From a bacterium (GTDB lineage Bacteria; Cyanobacteriota; Vampirovibrionia; Obscuribacterales; Obscuribacteraceae), in the NCBI GenBank assembly GCA_018062085.1, contig JAGOSY010000015.1, forward strand, positions 62,001-126,000: a DNA stretch of 64,000 nucleotides, read 5' to 3'. Both the position numbers and the translations under genes were made by a program. Shown piece after piece: positions 7,675 to 14,277 of the stretch (position 1 is its first letter; the number at the start of each line of letters is the position of its first letter). A model generated the notes under the pieces. The model made no database searches. It saw only the letters and a program-made list of their open reading frames with translations, and was not told where the DNA came from.

Positions 7675-8673
7675 ATGAAATTTCCCTCCTTCAAATTCCC
7701 GTTCTTCAAGCGAAACAACGACAGCGGTCAGTCTTCTGACAATCGTTCTGGTTTCTCGAGCGAAGGAACTCCGCCTTCGCCCTCGTCGTTCAACATCTTC
7801 GGTTGGCTCAAGCTGGCCGCGGTTGTGGTGGTTCTGGCAATCGTGGCCGTCAACTCCTTCAAGGTGGTGCCTCGTGGCTACGTTGCCACCAAGTCGGTCT
7901 TCGGTGTGCTCGATCCCCAGCCTCTGTTGGCCGGCTTCAACTTCATCAATCCGCTCTCCAGCATCACCCTGCACAACGTGCTGGTGACGCCCAAACAGGC
8001 GGTGGCGAAGTCGGGTTCTCACGACCTGCAAAAGGTCACCACCAAGGTGACGGTCTCGTACAACCTGGTGGATTCGCAGGCGCCGGTCTTCTTCAAAGAA
8101 TACGGCTCCATCGAGAACTTCATCGAGGCCATTCTCGATCCGGCTATTCAAGAGTCGGTCAAAGCGGCCACGGCGCACTTCACCGCCACCGACCTGTGGA
8201 CCAAGCGTGAGACCGTGCGCGACGAGATCGAGCAGCTCGTTCGCACCAACGTGGCCAATGCCATGGCCTCCAAGAAAGCACCAGGCACGGTGGCAATCAA
8301 TCGCGTCACCCTCGACAACCTCGACTTCACTCCGATGTTTGCTGATGCGTTGGAAGCCAACGTCAAGGCCATCAACGATGCCGGTCGCGCCGTCAACGAA
8401 GGCAAGAAGCTGATTGCCGACGCCGAAGGTGATGCGCAGTCGATCAAAGCCAAGGCCGACGCCGAAGCATACGCCACGCTGCAGATTGCCACGAAGGAGG
8501 CCGAAGCCATCCGCCGTGAATCTGCTGCCCTGCGCGATAGCCCCGACCTCGTCGAGCTCACCGCCATCAACCGCTGGAAGGGCAAAGTGCCGCGCTACAA
8601 CGGCACCATGCCGATGAATGCTGCTCCCGATGTTGCGCCTGCCGCTGCTCCTGCTGCATCACCGGCCAAGTAA
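7675..8673 (+). CDS. SPFH/band-7 (prohibitin-like) membrane protein, first of a pair
   Basis: The start at ATG 7675 has AGGA 8 nt upstream; an ATG at 7666 is too close to that site. A hydrophilic head of about 40 residues precedes one transmembrane helix (LKLAAVVVVLAIVAVNSF). The SPFH core follows: VVPRGYVATKSVFGVLDPQPLLAGFNFINPLSSI, then VTTKVTVSYNLV. Next is a charged helical region ending in the band-7 style repeat NEGKKLIADAEGDAQSIKAKADAEAYATLQIATKEAEAIRRESAALRDS. An Ala/Pro-rich tail closes it. Such proteins form membrane-bound rings or microdomains. The partner gene 27 nt downstream suggests a hetero-oligomer, as with HflK/HflC or PHB1/PHB2. Confidence 0.85.
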   Translation: MKFPSFKFPFFKRNNDSGQSSDNRSGFSSEGTPPSPSSFNIFGWLKLAAVVVVLAIVAVNSFKVVPRGYVATKSVFGVLDPQPLLAGFNFINPLSSITLHNVLVTPKQAVAKSGSHDLQKVTTKVTVSYNLVDSQAPVFFKEYGSIENFIEAILDPAIQESVKAATAHFTATDLWTKRETVRDEIEQLVRTNVANAMASKKAPGTVAINRVTLDNLDFTPMFADALEANVKAINDAGRAVNEGKKLIADAEGDAQSIKAKADAEAYATLQIATKEAEAIRRESAALRDSPDLVELTAINRWKGKVPRYNGTMPMNAAPDVAPAAAPAASPAK

Positions 8674-8700
8674 GTCAACAGTTAACCAAGGAAAATCAAC

Positions 8701-9597
8701 ATGAACTTCAACATGAACCTCAAGACGATCGTAGTTGGCGCTTCGGTTGCCGCGCTGCTGATTGGTGGCATTTTCGTTTCACGCACATTGACCTGGGCCA
8801 ATCCGGGCTACGTCGGCGTGGTCACTCAGTTCGGCTCGGTGGAAGACACCCCGATCTTCGCGGGCGCCGGTCCTACCATCATCAGCCCGCTCAAGACTGT
8901 GGTGATGTTGCCGACGCTGCAGCTCAGCCACCACATCAAGGCTGCCGCTGCCACCATCAAGGGCCAAACGGCCCCGACCGAGATCACCATCGCCTACTCG
9001 GTCAAGGGTGAAATGTGGCCGCAGGTCTACAAGACCATCGGCGGCATTGGCGCCATCAACGCCAACTATTTCGACAACAACGCCCAACAGGCCCTCAAGC
9101 AGGTCACCGGCGCCTACCTGGCTGAAGACCTGATCCAGAAGCGCAAAGAGATCAAAGCTTTGGTGGCCAAAGAGCTGATCAAGGTGATCGATGAAGCCTT
9201 GACCGAGAAGGGTCTTCAAGGCGCCATCATCATCGACATGATCGCGATCACCGACTTCGATTTCTCCAAGGAGTTCAACGACTCCATCGATTCGAAGGTG
9301 CAAGCCGAACAGCGTGCGATGCAGGCGGAGAGCGAGGCTCTGCAGAAGGCAACCATCGCCCGTGCCAACGGCGAAGTGCAGAAGAAGCTGGGCGAAGCCA
9401 AGGCCTACGAGACCGAGGTGCTCTCCAAGGCACGTGCTCAGGCCATCACCCTCAAGGGCGAAGCGCTCAAGGGTTCGGCCGGCCTCCTCGAGCTGCGCAA
9501 GGCCGAGCGCTGGGACGGTGAAGTCTCCGAGTACCACCAGGGCGGCGTTCTGCCGTTCATCAAGATTGACCCGCGCAACGGCGCACGCAAAAACTGA
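8701..9597 (+). CDS. SPFH/band-7 (prohibitin-like) membrane protein, second of a pair
   Basis: AAGGA precedes the ATG at 8701 (a second ATG lies at 8713). An N-terminal membrane anchor (IVVGASVAALLIGGIFVSRTL) leads into NPGYVGVVTQFGSVEDTPIFAGAGPTIISPLKTVVMLPTLQL, the typical SPFH entry. The core carries TEITIAYSVKGEM, and the helical stalk carries KVQAEQRAMQAESEALQKATIARANGEVQKKLGEAKAYETEVLSKARAQA. The end is short (FIKIDPRNGARKN). It diverges from its neighbour at residue level but keeps the same layout, so they look like ancient paralogs forming one ring. No protease gene such as ftsH is adjacent. Confidence 0.85.
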   Translation: MNFNMNLKTIVVGASVAALLIGGIFVSRTLTWANPGYVGVVTQFGSVEDTPIFAGAGPTIISPLKTVVMLPTLQLSHHIKAAAATIKGQTAPTEITIAYSVKGEMWPQVYKTIGGIGAINANYFDNNAQQALKQVTGAYLAEDLIQKRKEIKALVAKELIKVIDEALTEKGLQGAIIIDMIAITDFDFSKEFNDSIDSKVQAEQRAMQAESEALQKATIARANGEVQKKLGEAKAYETEVLSKARAQAITLKGEALKGSAGLLELRKAERWDGEVSEYHQGGVLPFIKIDPRNGARKN

Positions 9598-9613
9598 GTA
9601 AGGGCAATTTGTC

Positions 9614-9692
9614 GCAGCCGTGGCCCATGCTCGGCTGCTCTTCTTGTAGCTGGCCTGCCATTCAGCTTTACTGCTGTCTGGCATGGCCGCCT
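9614..9692 (+). terminator. Tandem hairpins after the SPFH pair
   Basis: GCAGCCG (9614-9620) and CGGCTGC (9632-9638) form a perfect 7-bp stem followed by TCTTCTTGT, a plausible terminator. A second hairpin pairs GGCCTGCCA with TGGCATGGCC (one bulge) at about 9653-9692. Confidence 0.55.
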
Positions 9693-9737
9693 GCTAACGT
9701 CACTTGATTCAACTCACTTAAATTCAAAGGTGCAAAC

Positions 9738-10049
9738 ATGGAACTCTTGATCTCCTTCGTCTCATCTCTGCAGCTCCCTCAATGGCTGGCTTTGGCGCTG
9801 GCTGTGATCTTGCCGACGGCTCTGCTCATGCAAAAGCAAGTCGCCGCTGGCAGTGCCACCGCGTTCGCTCTGGCCCGGTTGCCTGGCGCTCGGCCCTCTT
9901 GCATTCGCGGCCGTGGCCGCAGTCAAGGTGGTTTCACCCTGATCGAGCTGCTGATCTGCATGGCCATTCTCTGCATCCTCGCCATCATCGTCGGCACGGC
10001 CGTCTACTTCACCTTCTTCAGCGGCCGGGTGCACATCAGCTTCACCTAG
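9738..10049 (+). CDS. Prepilin-like small membrane protein with long leader, 103 aa
   Basis: Residues 64-88 carry a textbook type III prepilin motif, GGFTLIELLICMAILCILAIIV. This predicts cleavage between Gly65 and Phe66 with Glu70 at the +5 position. The leader is unusually long (65 residues) and contains its own hydrophobic stretch (LALALAVILPTALL). The mature part would be only about 38 residues (the N-terminal helix plus FFSGRVHISFT), far shorter than a normal pilin, which has a globular domain. AAAGGTG precedes the ATG. It could be a minimal pilin-like peptide or a decayed pseudopilin. It is followed by a second degenerate copy. Confidence 0.65.
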   Translation: MELLISFVSSLQLPQWLALALAVILPTALLMQKQVAAGSATAFALARLPGARPSCIRGRGRSQGGFTLIELLICMAILCILAIIVGTAVYFTFFSGRVHISFT

Positions 10050-10089
10050 CCGCTTCGAGTAGAGTTTTCCAACCTGCGAAAGGTCTGTC

Positions 10090-10308
10090 ATGAAAATTCG
10101 TCTTCAATCTTTTACCGGCGGCATCACCCTGATCGACCTTGCCATCATCTTTGCGGTGGTGGCTGTGGTGGGCTTGCCTTCTTTTGCCGCTGGCGTGACC
10201 GCAGCTGTTGTCGTTGCACTCTTCCTGCTGGTGGCGCTAGCGGTGCTCCTCGTCGTCCGGGGGGTGGGCTTGATGCTCCGGCGAGAACATCGGCAGGCCG
10301 AGTCGTGA
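10090..10308 (+). CDS. Prepilin-like small membrane protein with degenerate motif, 72 aa
   Basis: The N-terminus MKIRLQSFTGGITLIDLAIIFAVVAVVG mimics a prepilin: short basic leader, Gly-Gly, then I-T-L-I-D in place of F-T-L-I-E. Asp16 would replace the conserved +5 Glu. A second hydrophobic stretch (VTAAVVVALFLLVALAVLLVVRG) and a basic tail (LMLRREHRQAES) follow, so it is probably a two-helix inner membrane protein. AAAGG precedes the ATG. Its stop codon overlaps the GTG start of the next gene, implying translational coupling. Confidence 0.6.
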   Translation: MKIRLQSFTGGITLIDLAIIFAVVAVVGLPSFAAGVTAAVVVALFLLVALAVLLVVRGVGLMLRREHRQAES

Positions 10309-10508
10309 GCGGCTTCCTGCAGGTGTTTCCGGCGGAGACAAAAGTAAAGCGCCTCAGTGCTTCCTCCCTCCCGCTTCTCGAAAGTAAGGTCAATGCCTGG
10401 CTGTCGCTTCACAAAGCGGCCATCGAGAAGGTTCTCAGCCGTGACATCGTACCGCAGGGCACGGTGCTCACTGCGGTGATCTGCTTCACCACCAATGAGA
10501 AAGCATGA
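10305..10508 (+). CDS. Small hypothetical protein, 67 aa
   Basis: It starts at GTG 10305, overlapping the TGA of the prepilin-like gene, and ends in an ATGA overlap with the next start at 10505. The product MSGFLQVFPAETKVKRLSAS... is soluble, with a helical middle (LLESKVNAWLSLHKAAIEKVLSRDIV) and a hydrophobic end (GTVLTAVICFTTNEKA). No family is recognised. The overlaps suggest a three-gene coupled unit with its neighbours. Confidence 0.5.
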   Translation: MSGFLQVFPAETKVKRLSASSLPLLESKVNAWLSLHKAAIEKVLSRDIVPQGTVLTAVICFTTNEKA

Positions 10509-10554
10509 CCAAATGCGTTCTCACACCTAAGCTTCTCGACTTGATGAGCCATCA

Positions 10555-10752
10555 GTGCAAGTTGCGCTGGTGCAAGAGCGCATCCTCGGCCTCTACCATG
10601 AATTCGGCAACGACTCGCCGCTGGCGGTCATGCCGAGGGACTACATCGAACGCTGGGGCAGCGAGCATCTGTTCCGGTGCGACGATTGCGATGCCGTCGA
10701 ATTTCGCAGTCACGTCGATTGGTTGATTCAAGACGCCAAGTTTTTGTCGTAG
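10555..10752 (+). CDS. Small hypothetical protein, 65 aa, possible frameshift at its 5' end
   Basis: The frame from GTG 10555 encodes a convincing soluble peptide: VQERILGLYHEFGNDSPLAVMPRDYIERW, then LFRCDDCDAVEFRSHVDWLIQDAKFLS with a CxxC. The position expected for a coupled start, ATG 10505 overlapping the previous TGA, opens in another frame. That frame begins MTKCVLTPKLLDLMSH and soon becomes low-complexity Ser/Arg. Either the gene truly begins at GTG 10555, or a single frameshift (natural or sequencing) between about 10531 and 10555 joins both parts. Confidence 0.5.
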   Translation: MQVALVQERILGLYHEFGNDSPLAVMPRDYIERWGSEHLFRCDDCDAVEFRSHVDWLIQDAKFLS

Positions 10753-10791
10753 CGCGGAGCTGTTACTGGTTATTACTTCACAAGGAAAATC

Positions 10792-11349
10792 ATGAATCTC
10801 AACCCGCAACTTTTCCACTCGCTTTCTCCATTCATCGGACTCATCTCCGTTTGTGCCATTTTCGGTTTCTCCTGGTTGCTCGCCGGCTTTCTCACAAGTC
10901 GCAAGTTCAAGCGGCGGGAGCGGGGGCGACGCGAAGCCCAGGCGATCGGAGAGACGGTCGAGTATGTCCGTCGACTGTTTGCTGGTCGTTACATGCCGAG
11001 TGCGCTTTGCCAGCTGGTCGCCCGGGCCCGGCAGTGTCAGCGTGAGCTGCTGCGGCGCTCCTGGCAAATCGAGAATCAGGCCCAGCTCAATGGTCTCATC
11101 AGAGATGCTGTCTATATGCGAGATTGCCTTGTCGAGGCTTCTTCCGCTCCTTTTTCCCCCGAAGCGCAAGAGGCCGATCGTCTGGCGCTGATTGCCGAGT
11201 TGGTGGCGATCGAAGCGCAGGCCGAGGCTGAACGGACCGCAGCTGAAGCCGCTTATGTCGAAGAGCTGGAGCGGGTCTCACACGGTTTGGCCTGCAATCG
11301 CCAACGCGTTGCCGAGTCGCAGGCAAAGCTTGCTGCTCTGGCTGGCTGA
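10792..11349 (+). CDS. Membrane-anchored coiled-coil protein, 185 aa
   Basis: CAAGGAAAATC precedes the ATG. Residues 10-34 form one transmembrane helix (SPFIGLISVCAIFGFSWLLAGFL), followed by a very basic cytosolic start (SRKFKRRERGRREAQ). The rest is helical, ending in a long Ala/Glu coiled coil (ALIAELVAIEAQAEAERTAAEAAYVEELERVSHGL). The topology suggests an inner-membrane scaffold or tether, perhaps related to the SPFH pair in the same block, but that link is inference. No family is recognised. Confidence 0.65.
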   Translation: MNLNPQLFHSLSPFIGLISVCAIFGFSWLLAGFLTSRKFKRRERGRREAQAIGETVEYVRRLFAGRYMPSALCQLVARARQCQRELLRRSWQIENQAQLNGLIRDAVYMRDCLVEASSAPFSPEAQEADRLALIAELVAIEAQAEAERTAAEAAYVEELERVSHGLACNRQRVAESQAKLAALAG

Positions 11350-11382
11350 GCCATCTTTTCTGAGTAACCTCAGGGAGCTGTT

Positions 11383-11943
11383 ATGCAATACTTGCGCATT
11401 ACCTCCAGCAGTTCGCTTGCTGGACACATCGTTTCACGGGCCTCCATGCCCCGACTTTCTCTTTCTCGCGATTACCCTCAGGCGGCTAGCGAGCCTGCGG
11501 TGATGACGGCCTACCGCGTTGCAGTGGTCGAGCGTCATCTTCGTGAGCACCTGCAACTGGCTCGGGACGGCACTTACTACAGCCCCCGGGGTATCAACCT
11601 CTGGGAGCTGATTGGGCAGTCTTTGGCCAGCGAGCATTTCATTGCTGGCGAGGAGATGGTCGAGGTCATTGCCGACATCGCCGGGCGGCTCAAGCAAGAA
11701 GCGCACGAGCCCATTGCCGAGTCGCTCACTCGCGAGTCGCTGGTGGGCTTGAGTGAGTCTCAGCGCGCTGCTATCGCTGCCTCTCTGGTGGCCTGCGGTC
11801 ATGCAATTTCGGAGCTGACCGCTGCCGAGAAGCACATGACCTGGCTTGGCCAGCCTCATTGGTTGGCCGAAGACCGCACCATTGCCACCGAACTGCTGGC
11901 ACTGCTGACGGTGCGGCGCGTCAAGTCGATGCAGTTCTTCTGA
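11383..11943 (+). CDS. Hypothetical helical protein, 186 aa
   Basis: A small CTGAG/CTCAG hairpin (11360-11373) and AGGGAG lie immediately before the ATG. The N-terminal 25 residues are Ser-rich (MQYLRITSSSSLAGHIVSRAS) and not a signal peptide. The remainder is helical: AYRVAVVERHLREHLQLARDG, then INLWELIGQSLASEHFIAGEEMVEVIADIAGRL and SQRAAIAASLVACGHAISEL. It ends in a basic-hydrophobic tail VRRVKSMQFF. No family or catalytic motif is recognised. Confidence 0.6.
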   Translation: MQYLRITSSSSLAGHIVSRASMPRLSLSRDYPQAASEPAVMTAYRVAVVERHLREHLQLARDGTYYSPRGINLWELIGQSLASEHFIAGEEMVEVIADIAGRLKQEAHEPIAESLTRESLVGLSESQRAAIAASLVACGHAISELTAAEKHMTWLGQPHWLAEDRTIATELLALLTVRRVKSMQFF

Positions 11944-11978
11944 ACCATAGGCCAGTCAACTCTAACCCAAGAAACACC

Positions 11979-12725
11979 ATGCCTCCAATTCTCATCTCAA
12001 TACTGCTGCTGCTCTTCGCTGCGGCATTTTTCTTGCTCATGGTGCTCCGTGTGCAATTGTCTGATTCCCGCTTCATCACCAAGAAGCGGCGGAACACGCG
12101 CAAGTACATCTGCCTCCATCCCGACTGGCGGGTGAAAGGAATGTTCGAATGGCTCGTGGGCCCGCCCAATGTTCAACGGGTTCTGGCCAACCTGCCTGCC
12201 GAGCTGGAGGAACTCGACGTCGGCGAGACAGACATCGTCAGTTTTCCTGCGCCGTTGCCCGCTGGTTTGAAGAAGCTGTCGGCGCGTGATTGTCGCAGTC
12301 TTGAAGTCGTCGACGCTTTGCCCGATTCAATTGAAGTGCTCGACTTCTGGGGCTGCGAGAAGCTGGCGCAACTGCCTACTTCGCTGCCGACAGCTCTCAA
12401 GGAGTTGTGGGTGGTGAGCACGGCTCTGACGGCATTGCCCAAGCTGCCAGCTGGCTTGGAACAGCTCGATGCTCGATGCTCCAAGCAGCTCGCCGACCTG
12501 CACAGTGAGTGGCCCGAGTTTCGGCCAAAGCACTATCTGCACTCGGGCAGCTTGCACTGGCTCAATCTCTGCGGCACTCCGGCGGCCAAGACCATTGCGG
12601 GCAACTTGCCCGAAGATGTTCTGCAACGCATCAAGGAGAAGGGTGCTGCTGGTTGGCGCTTTAACACTATCGCTGGTGATTACCAGTACGCCGGCGAACC
12701 CATGCCCCGGCCGGTGTTTCTCTAA
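11979..12725 (+). CDS. Membrane-anchored leucine-rich-repeat protein, 248 aa
   Basis: The start at ATG 11979 gives an N-terminal transmembrane helix (ILISILLLLFAAAFFLLMVL). Starting at about residue 68 there are five or so short LRRs of the bacterial LPxxLxxLxV kind: NLPAELEELDVGETDIVSFP, PLPAGLKKLSARDCRSLEVV, ALPDSIEVLDFWGCEKLAQLP, SLPTALKELWVVSTALTALP and LPAGLEQLDA. This LRR style is also found in IpaH/YopM-type proteins, but no catalytic domain is present. A non-repeat C-terminus ends GEPMPRPVFL. It probably binds proteins at the membrane. A longer frame from 11859 overlaps the previous gene and is rejected. Confidence 0.7.
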   Translation: MPPILISILLLLFAAAFFLLMVLRVQLSDSRFITKKRRNTRKYICLHPDWRVKGMFEWLVGPPNVQRVLANLPAELEELDVGETDIVSFPAPLPAGLKKLSARDCRSLEVVDALPDSIEVLDFWGCEKLAQLPTSLPTALKELWVVSTALTALPKLPAGLEQLDARCSKQLADLHSEWPEFRPKHYLHSGSLHWLNLCGTPAAKTIAGNLPEDVLQRIKEKGAAGWRFNTIAGDYQYAGEPMPRPVFL

Positions 12726-12763
12726 AGCAGTTTTTTCCCGCGACTTCCACCAAAGGAACTAAC

Positions 12764-13303
12764 ATGACAATGCTTTTCGCTGCCACTCGTCTGGCTCTGC
12801 TTCTGACTGTGGCCTGGTGCCTGTCTCTGTCTGCCCCAATGTATGGAGTTCCAGTTTATGGTGCTTCTGCTGGCGCTCAGTACGGCGTGGCAACGCTCAG
12901 CTTCATTGTCTTCGAGGCGCTCAGTGGCTTCATCGCCTATAAGCGCCTCTGCTTTCGCCTCGGTGCGCTTCACGAGATCTGGGCGAACGCCGACCGTTTT
13001 GCCAACTTGCGCCACCTGCGCTGGGAAAAGTTTCCCAGCTGGGCCCTCCACTTCTGGTGGCAACCTTCCGCCATGCTAGTAATGGCCCGTGGCCTCTTCA
13101 GCAGCCTGCGCGGCTGGTGGGTGCTGCAGTGCATCTACGAGGTGGGTCTGGCGATGCTGGTGTTGGGGGCGACGACCTATCTCTTTGCCCCCGATTTCTT
13201 CAACTGGTCGACCGTGCCTATCGGTTTGGCTGCTGTGGCCGCTCTTGCTAGCAAGCGGGCCCTGACCATCTATGAGCCGGTCAAGTTCTGCCCTCGAGAC
13301 TGA
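12764..13303 (+). CDS. Integral membrane protein, 179 aa
   Basis: CAAAGGAAC precedes the ATG. Four hydrophobic segments are visible (about 7-25, 38-58, 95-125 and 130-165): LALLLTVAWCLSLSAPM, VATLSFIVFEALSGFIAY, LHFWWQPSAMLVMARGLF and VGLAMLVLGATTYLFA. Aromatic residues cluster near the third segment (WALHFWWQPS). A CPRD ending closes it. No family is recognised. It is the last gene of the block and is followed 15 nt later by a good terminator. Confidence 0.65.
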   Translation: MTMLFAATRLALLLTVAWCLSLSAPMYGVPVYGASAGAQYGVATLSFIVFEALSGFIAYKRLCFRLGALHEIWANADRFANLRHLRWEKFPSWALHFWWQPSAMLVMARGLFSSLRGWWVLQCIYEVGLAMLVLGATTYLFAPDFFNWSTVPIGLAAVAALASKRALTIYEPVKFCPRD

Positions 13304-13318
13304 AAGGACAATGGGGTG

Positions 13319-13357
13319 GCCCGGTGAACTTTGACTAGTTCCCGGGCATTTTCTTTT
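13319..13357 (+). terminator. Rho-independent terminator closing the GC-rich block
   Basis: GCCCGGTGAAC and GTTCCCGGGC pair over 10 bp with one bulged T around an 8-nt loop, followed by ATTTTCTTTT. Downstream the DNA turns abruptly AT-rich, so this marks both the end of transcription and a composition boundary. Confidence 0.8.
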
Positions 13358-13467
13358 AGGATTTTTGCTACTTGGTCATATAGTTATTGACTGGTGTTTT
13401 TTTTCGGACGTCGTTGTTTATAAGAGAGTCAGGGTGGCTAAGTTTTTGCATTAGATGTAAACTAATA

Positions 13468-13485
13468 ACTAGTCAGACTAGTCTG
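13468..13485 (+). promoter_or_regulatory. Candidate operator of the toxin-antitoxin pair
   Basis: ACTAGT is followed at once by the perfect 12-bp palindrome CAGACTAGTCTG (13474-13485), 24 nt before the antitoxin ATG. Paired ACTAGT half-sites are typical of Phd/YefM autoregulation. A TTGCAT at 13447 may be the -35 element. Confidence 0.55.
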
Positions 13486-13509
13486 AGGCTTTAGGTCCGA
13501 GGTAAAGCG

Positions 13510-13824
13510 ATGAATCAGTCCCGTGGAAAAGCTAACTCTATGAAGCTTCAACGCCTCCAGATTACCGGCGAGCCCTGGCAGCTACAGACCGCTAAGGCTC
13601 GCTTTAGCGAGCTGTTTAGTCTAGCTAGAACACAAGGACCACAGCTTATCCTGCGGCAGAAAAAAGACGGTGTCGTCATGCTAACTGTGGAGCAATTCGA
13701 CCTGCTTATAGCTCGTGCTCATCAGGCTAAGAGTCTGGTTCAGTTCTTCCGTGAGTCTCCGCTTGTTGGCTTGGACTTGTCGTTCGAACGAGACAAAGAT
13801 ACTGGTAGAGAAATTGAACTATGA
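13510..13824 (+). CDS. Phd/YefM-family antitoxin
   Basis: The 104-aa product has a Phd/YefM fold signature: WQLQTAKARFSELFSLARTQGPQLILRQKKDGVVMLTVEQFDLL. The N-terminal half would bind DNA and dimerise, and the charged C-terminal half (LVGLDLSFERDKDTGREIEL) would wrap the toxin. The start may be ATG 13510 or the in-frame ATG at 13540 (MKLQRLQITGEPW), which fits the family length better. Its last codon overlaps the toxin start (ATGA), so the two are translationally coupled. A palindrome just upstream suggests autoregulation. Confidence 0.85.
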   Translation: MNQSRGKANSMKLQRLQITGEPWQLQTAKARFSELFSLARTQGPQLILRQKKDGVVMLTVEQFDLLIARAHQAKSLVQFFRESPLVGLDLSFERDKDTGREIEL

Positions 13825-14255
13825 CCGGTTTCCTGCTAGATACCAACTGCATTTCAGAGCTCGTTCGGGCAAAACCAGAGCCGCTGGTAGTGCAGTGGCT
13901 CGATGATTGTGATGAAAGACTTCTCTATCTCAGTGTGCTCACAATTGGAGAGATTCGTAAAGGCATTGCAGCGCTGGTTGCTGGTAAGCAGAGGACGAAA
14001 TTAGAAACCTGGTTAGAGCTAGAACTTAAGACTCGTTTCAATGAGCGCATTTTGCCAATCGACGAAGAAGTCGCAGAGCGTTGGGGTGTTATTGCCGCTC
14101 AGGCGAAAGCTGATGGAAGGCCGCTAGCCGTTATTGATGGTCTTCTTGCTGCCACCGCTCTGCACTACAACCTGGCAATCGTCACCCGCAATACTGCCGA
14201 TTTTGCTGAGACCAATGTCTCGCTCGTCTGTCCTTGGAGTTTGCAAAGCTCCTGA
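13821..14255 (+). CDS. vapC: VapC/FitB-type PIN-domain ribonuclease toxin
   Basis: The product is a complete PIN domain of 144 aa. FLLDTNCISEL supplies the first acidic residue (Asp7), LTIGEIRKGI supplies Glu44, VIDGLLAATALHYNLAIVTRNTADF supplies Asp106 and the C-terminal TRN/D set. These metal-binding residues are all present, so the nuclease should be active on RNA when free of antitoxin. It overlaps the upstream antitoxin by 4 nt. The next gene, a phosphoesterase, starts 22 nt later and may be read through. Confidence 0.9.
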   Translation: MTGFLLDTNCISELVRAKPEPLVVQWLDDCDERLLYLSVLTIGEIRKGIAALVAGKQRTKLETWLELELKTRFNERILPIDEEVAERWGVIAAQAKADGRPLAVIDGLLAATALHYNLAIVTRNTADFAETNVSLVCPWSLQSS

Positions 14256-14277
14256 CCTGATATGCTTTTCTCTACCG

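Noticed and set aside
8779..9684. 301-codon open frame on the minus strand
   Set aside because: Mirror of the second SPFH gene, whose domain and ribosome binding site are clear.
10505..10726. 73-codon frame starting at the ATGA overlap
   Set aside because: Beyond its first 16 codons it is Ser/Arg/Thr low-complexity; the 10555 frame has better codon use. Kept only as a possible frameshift source.
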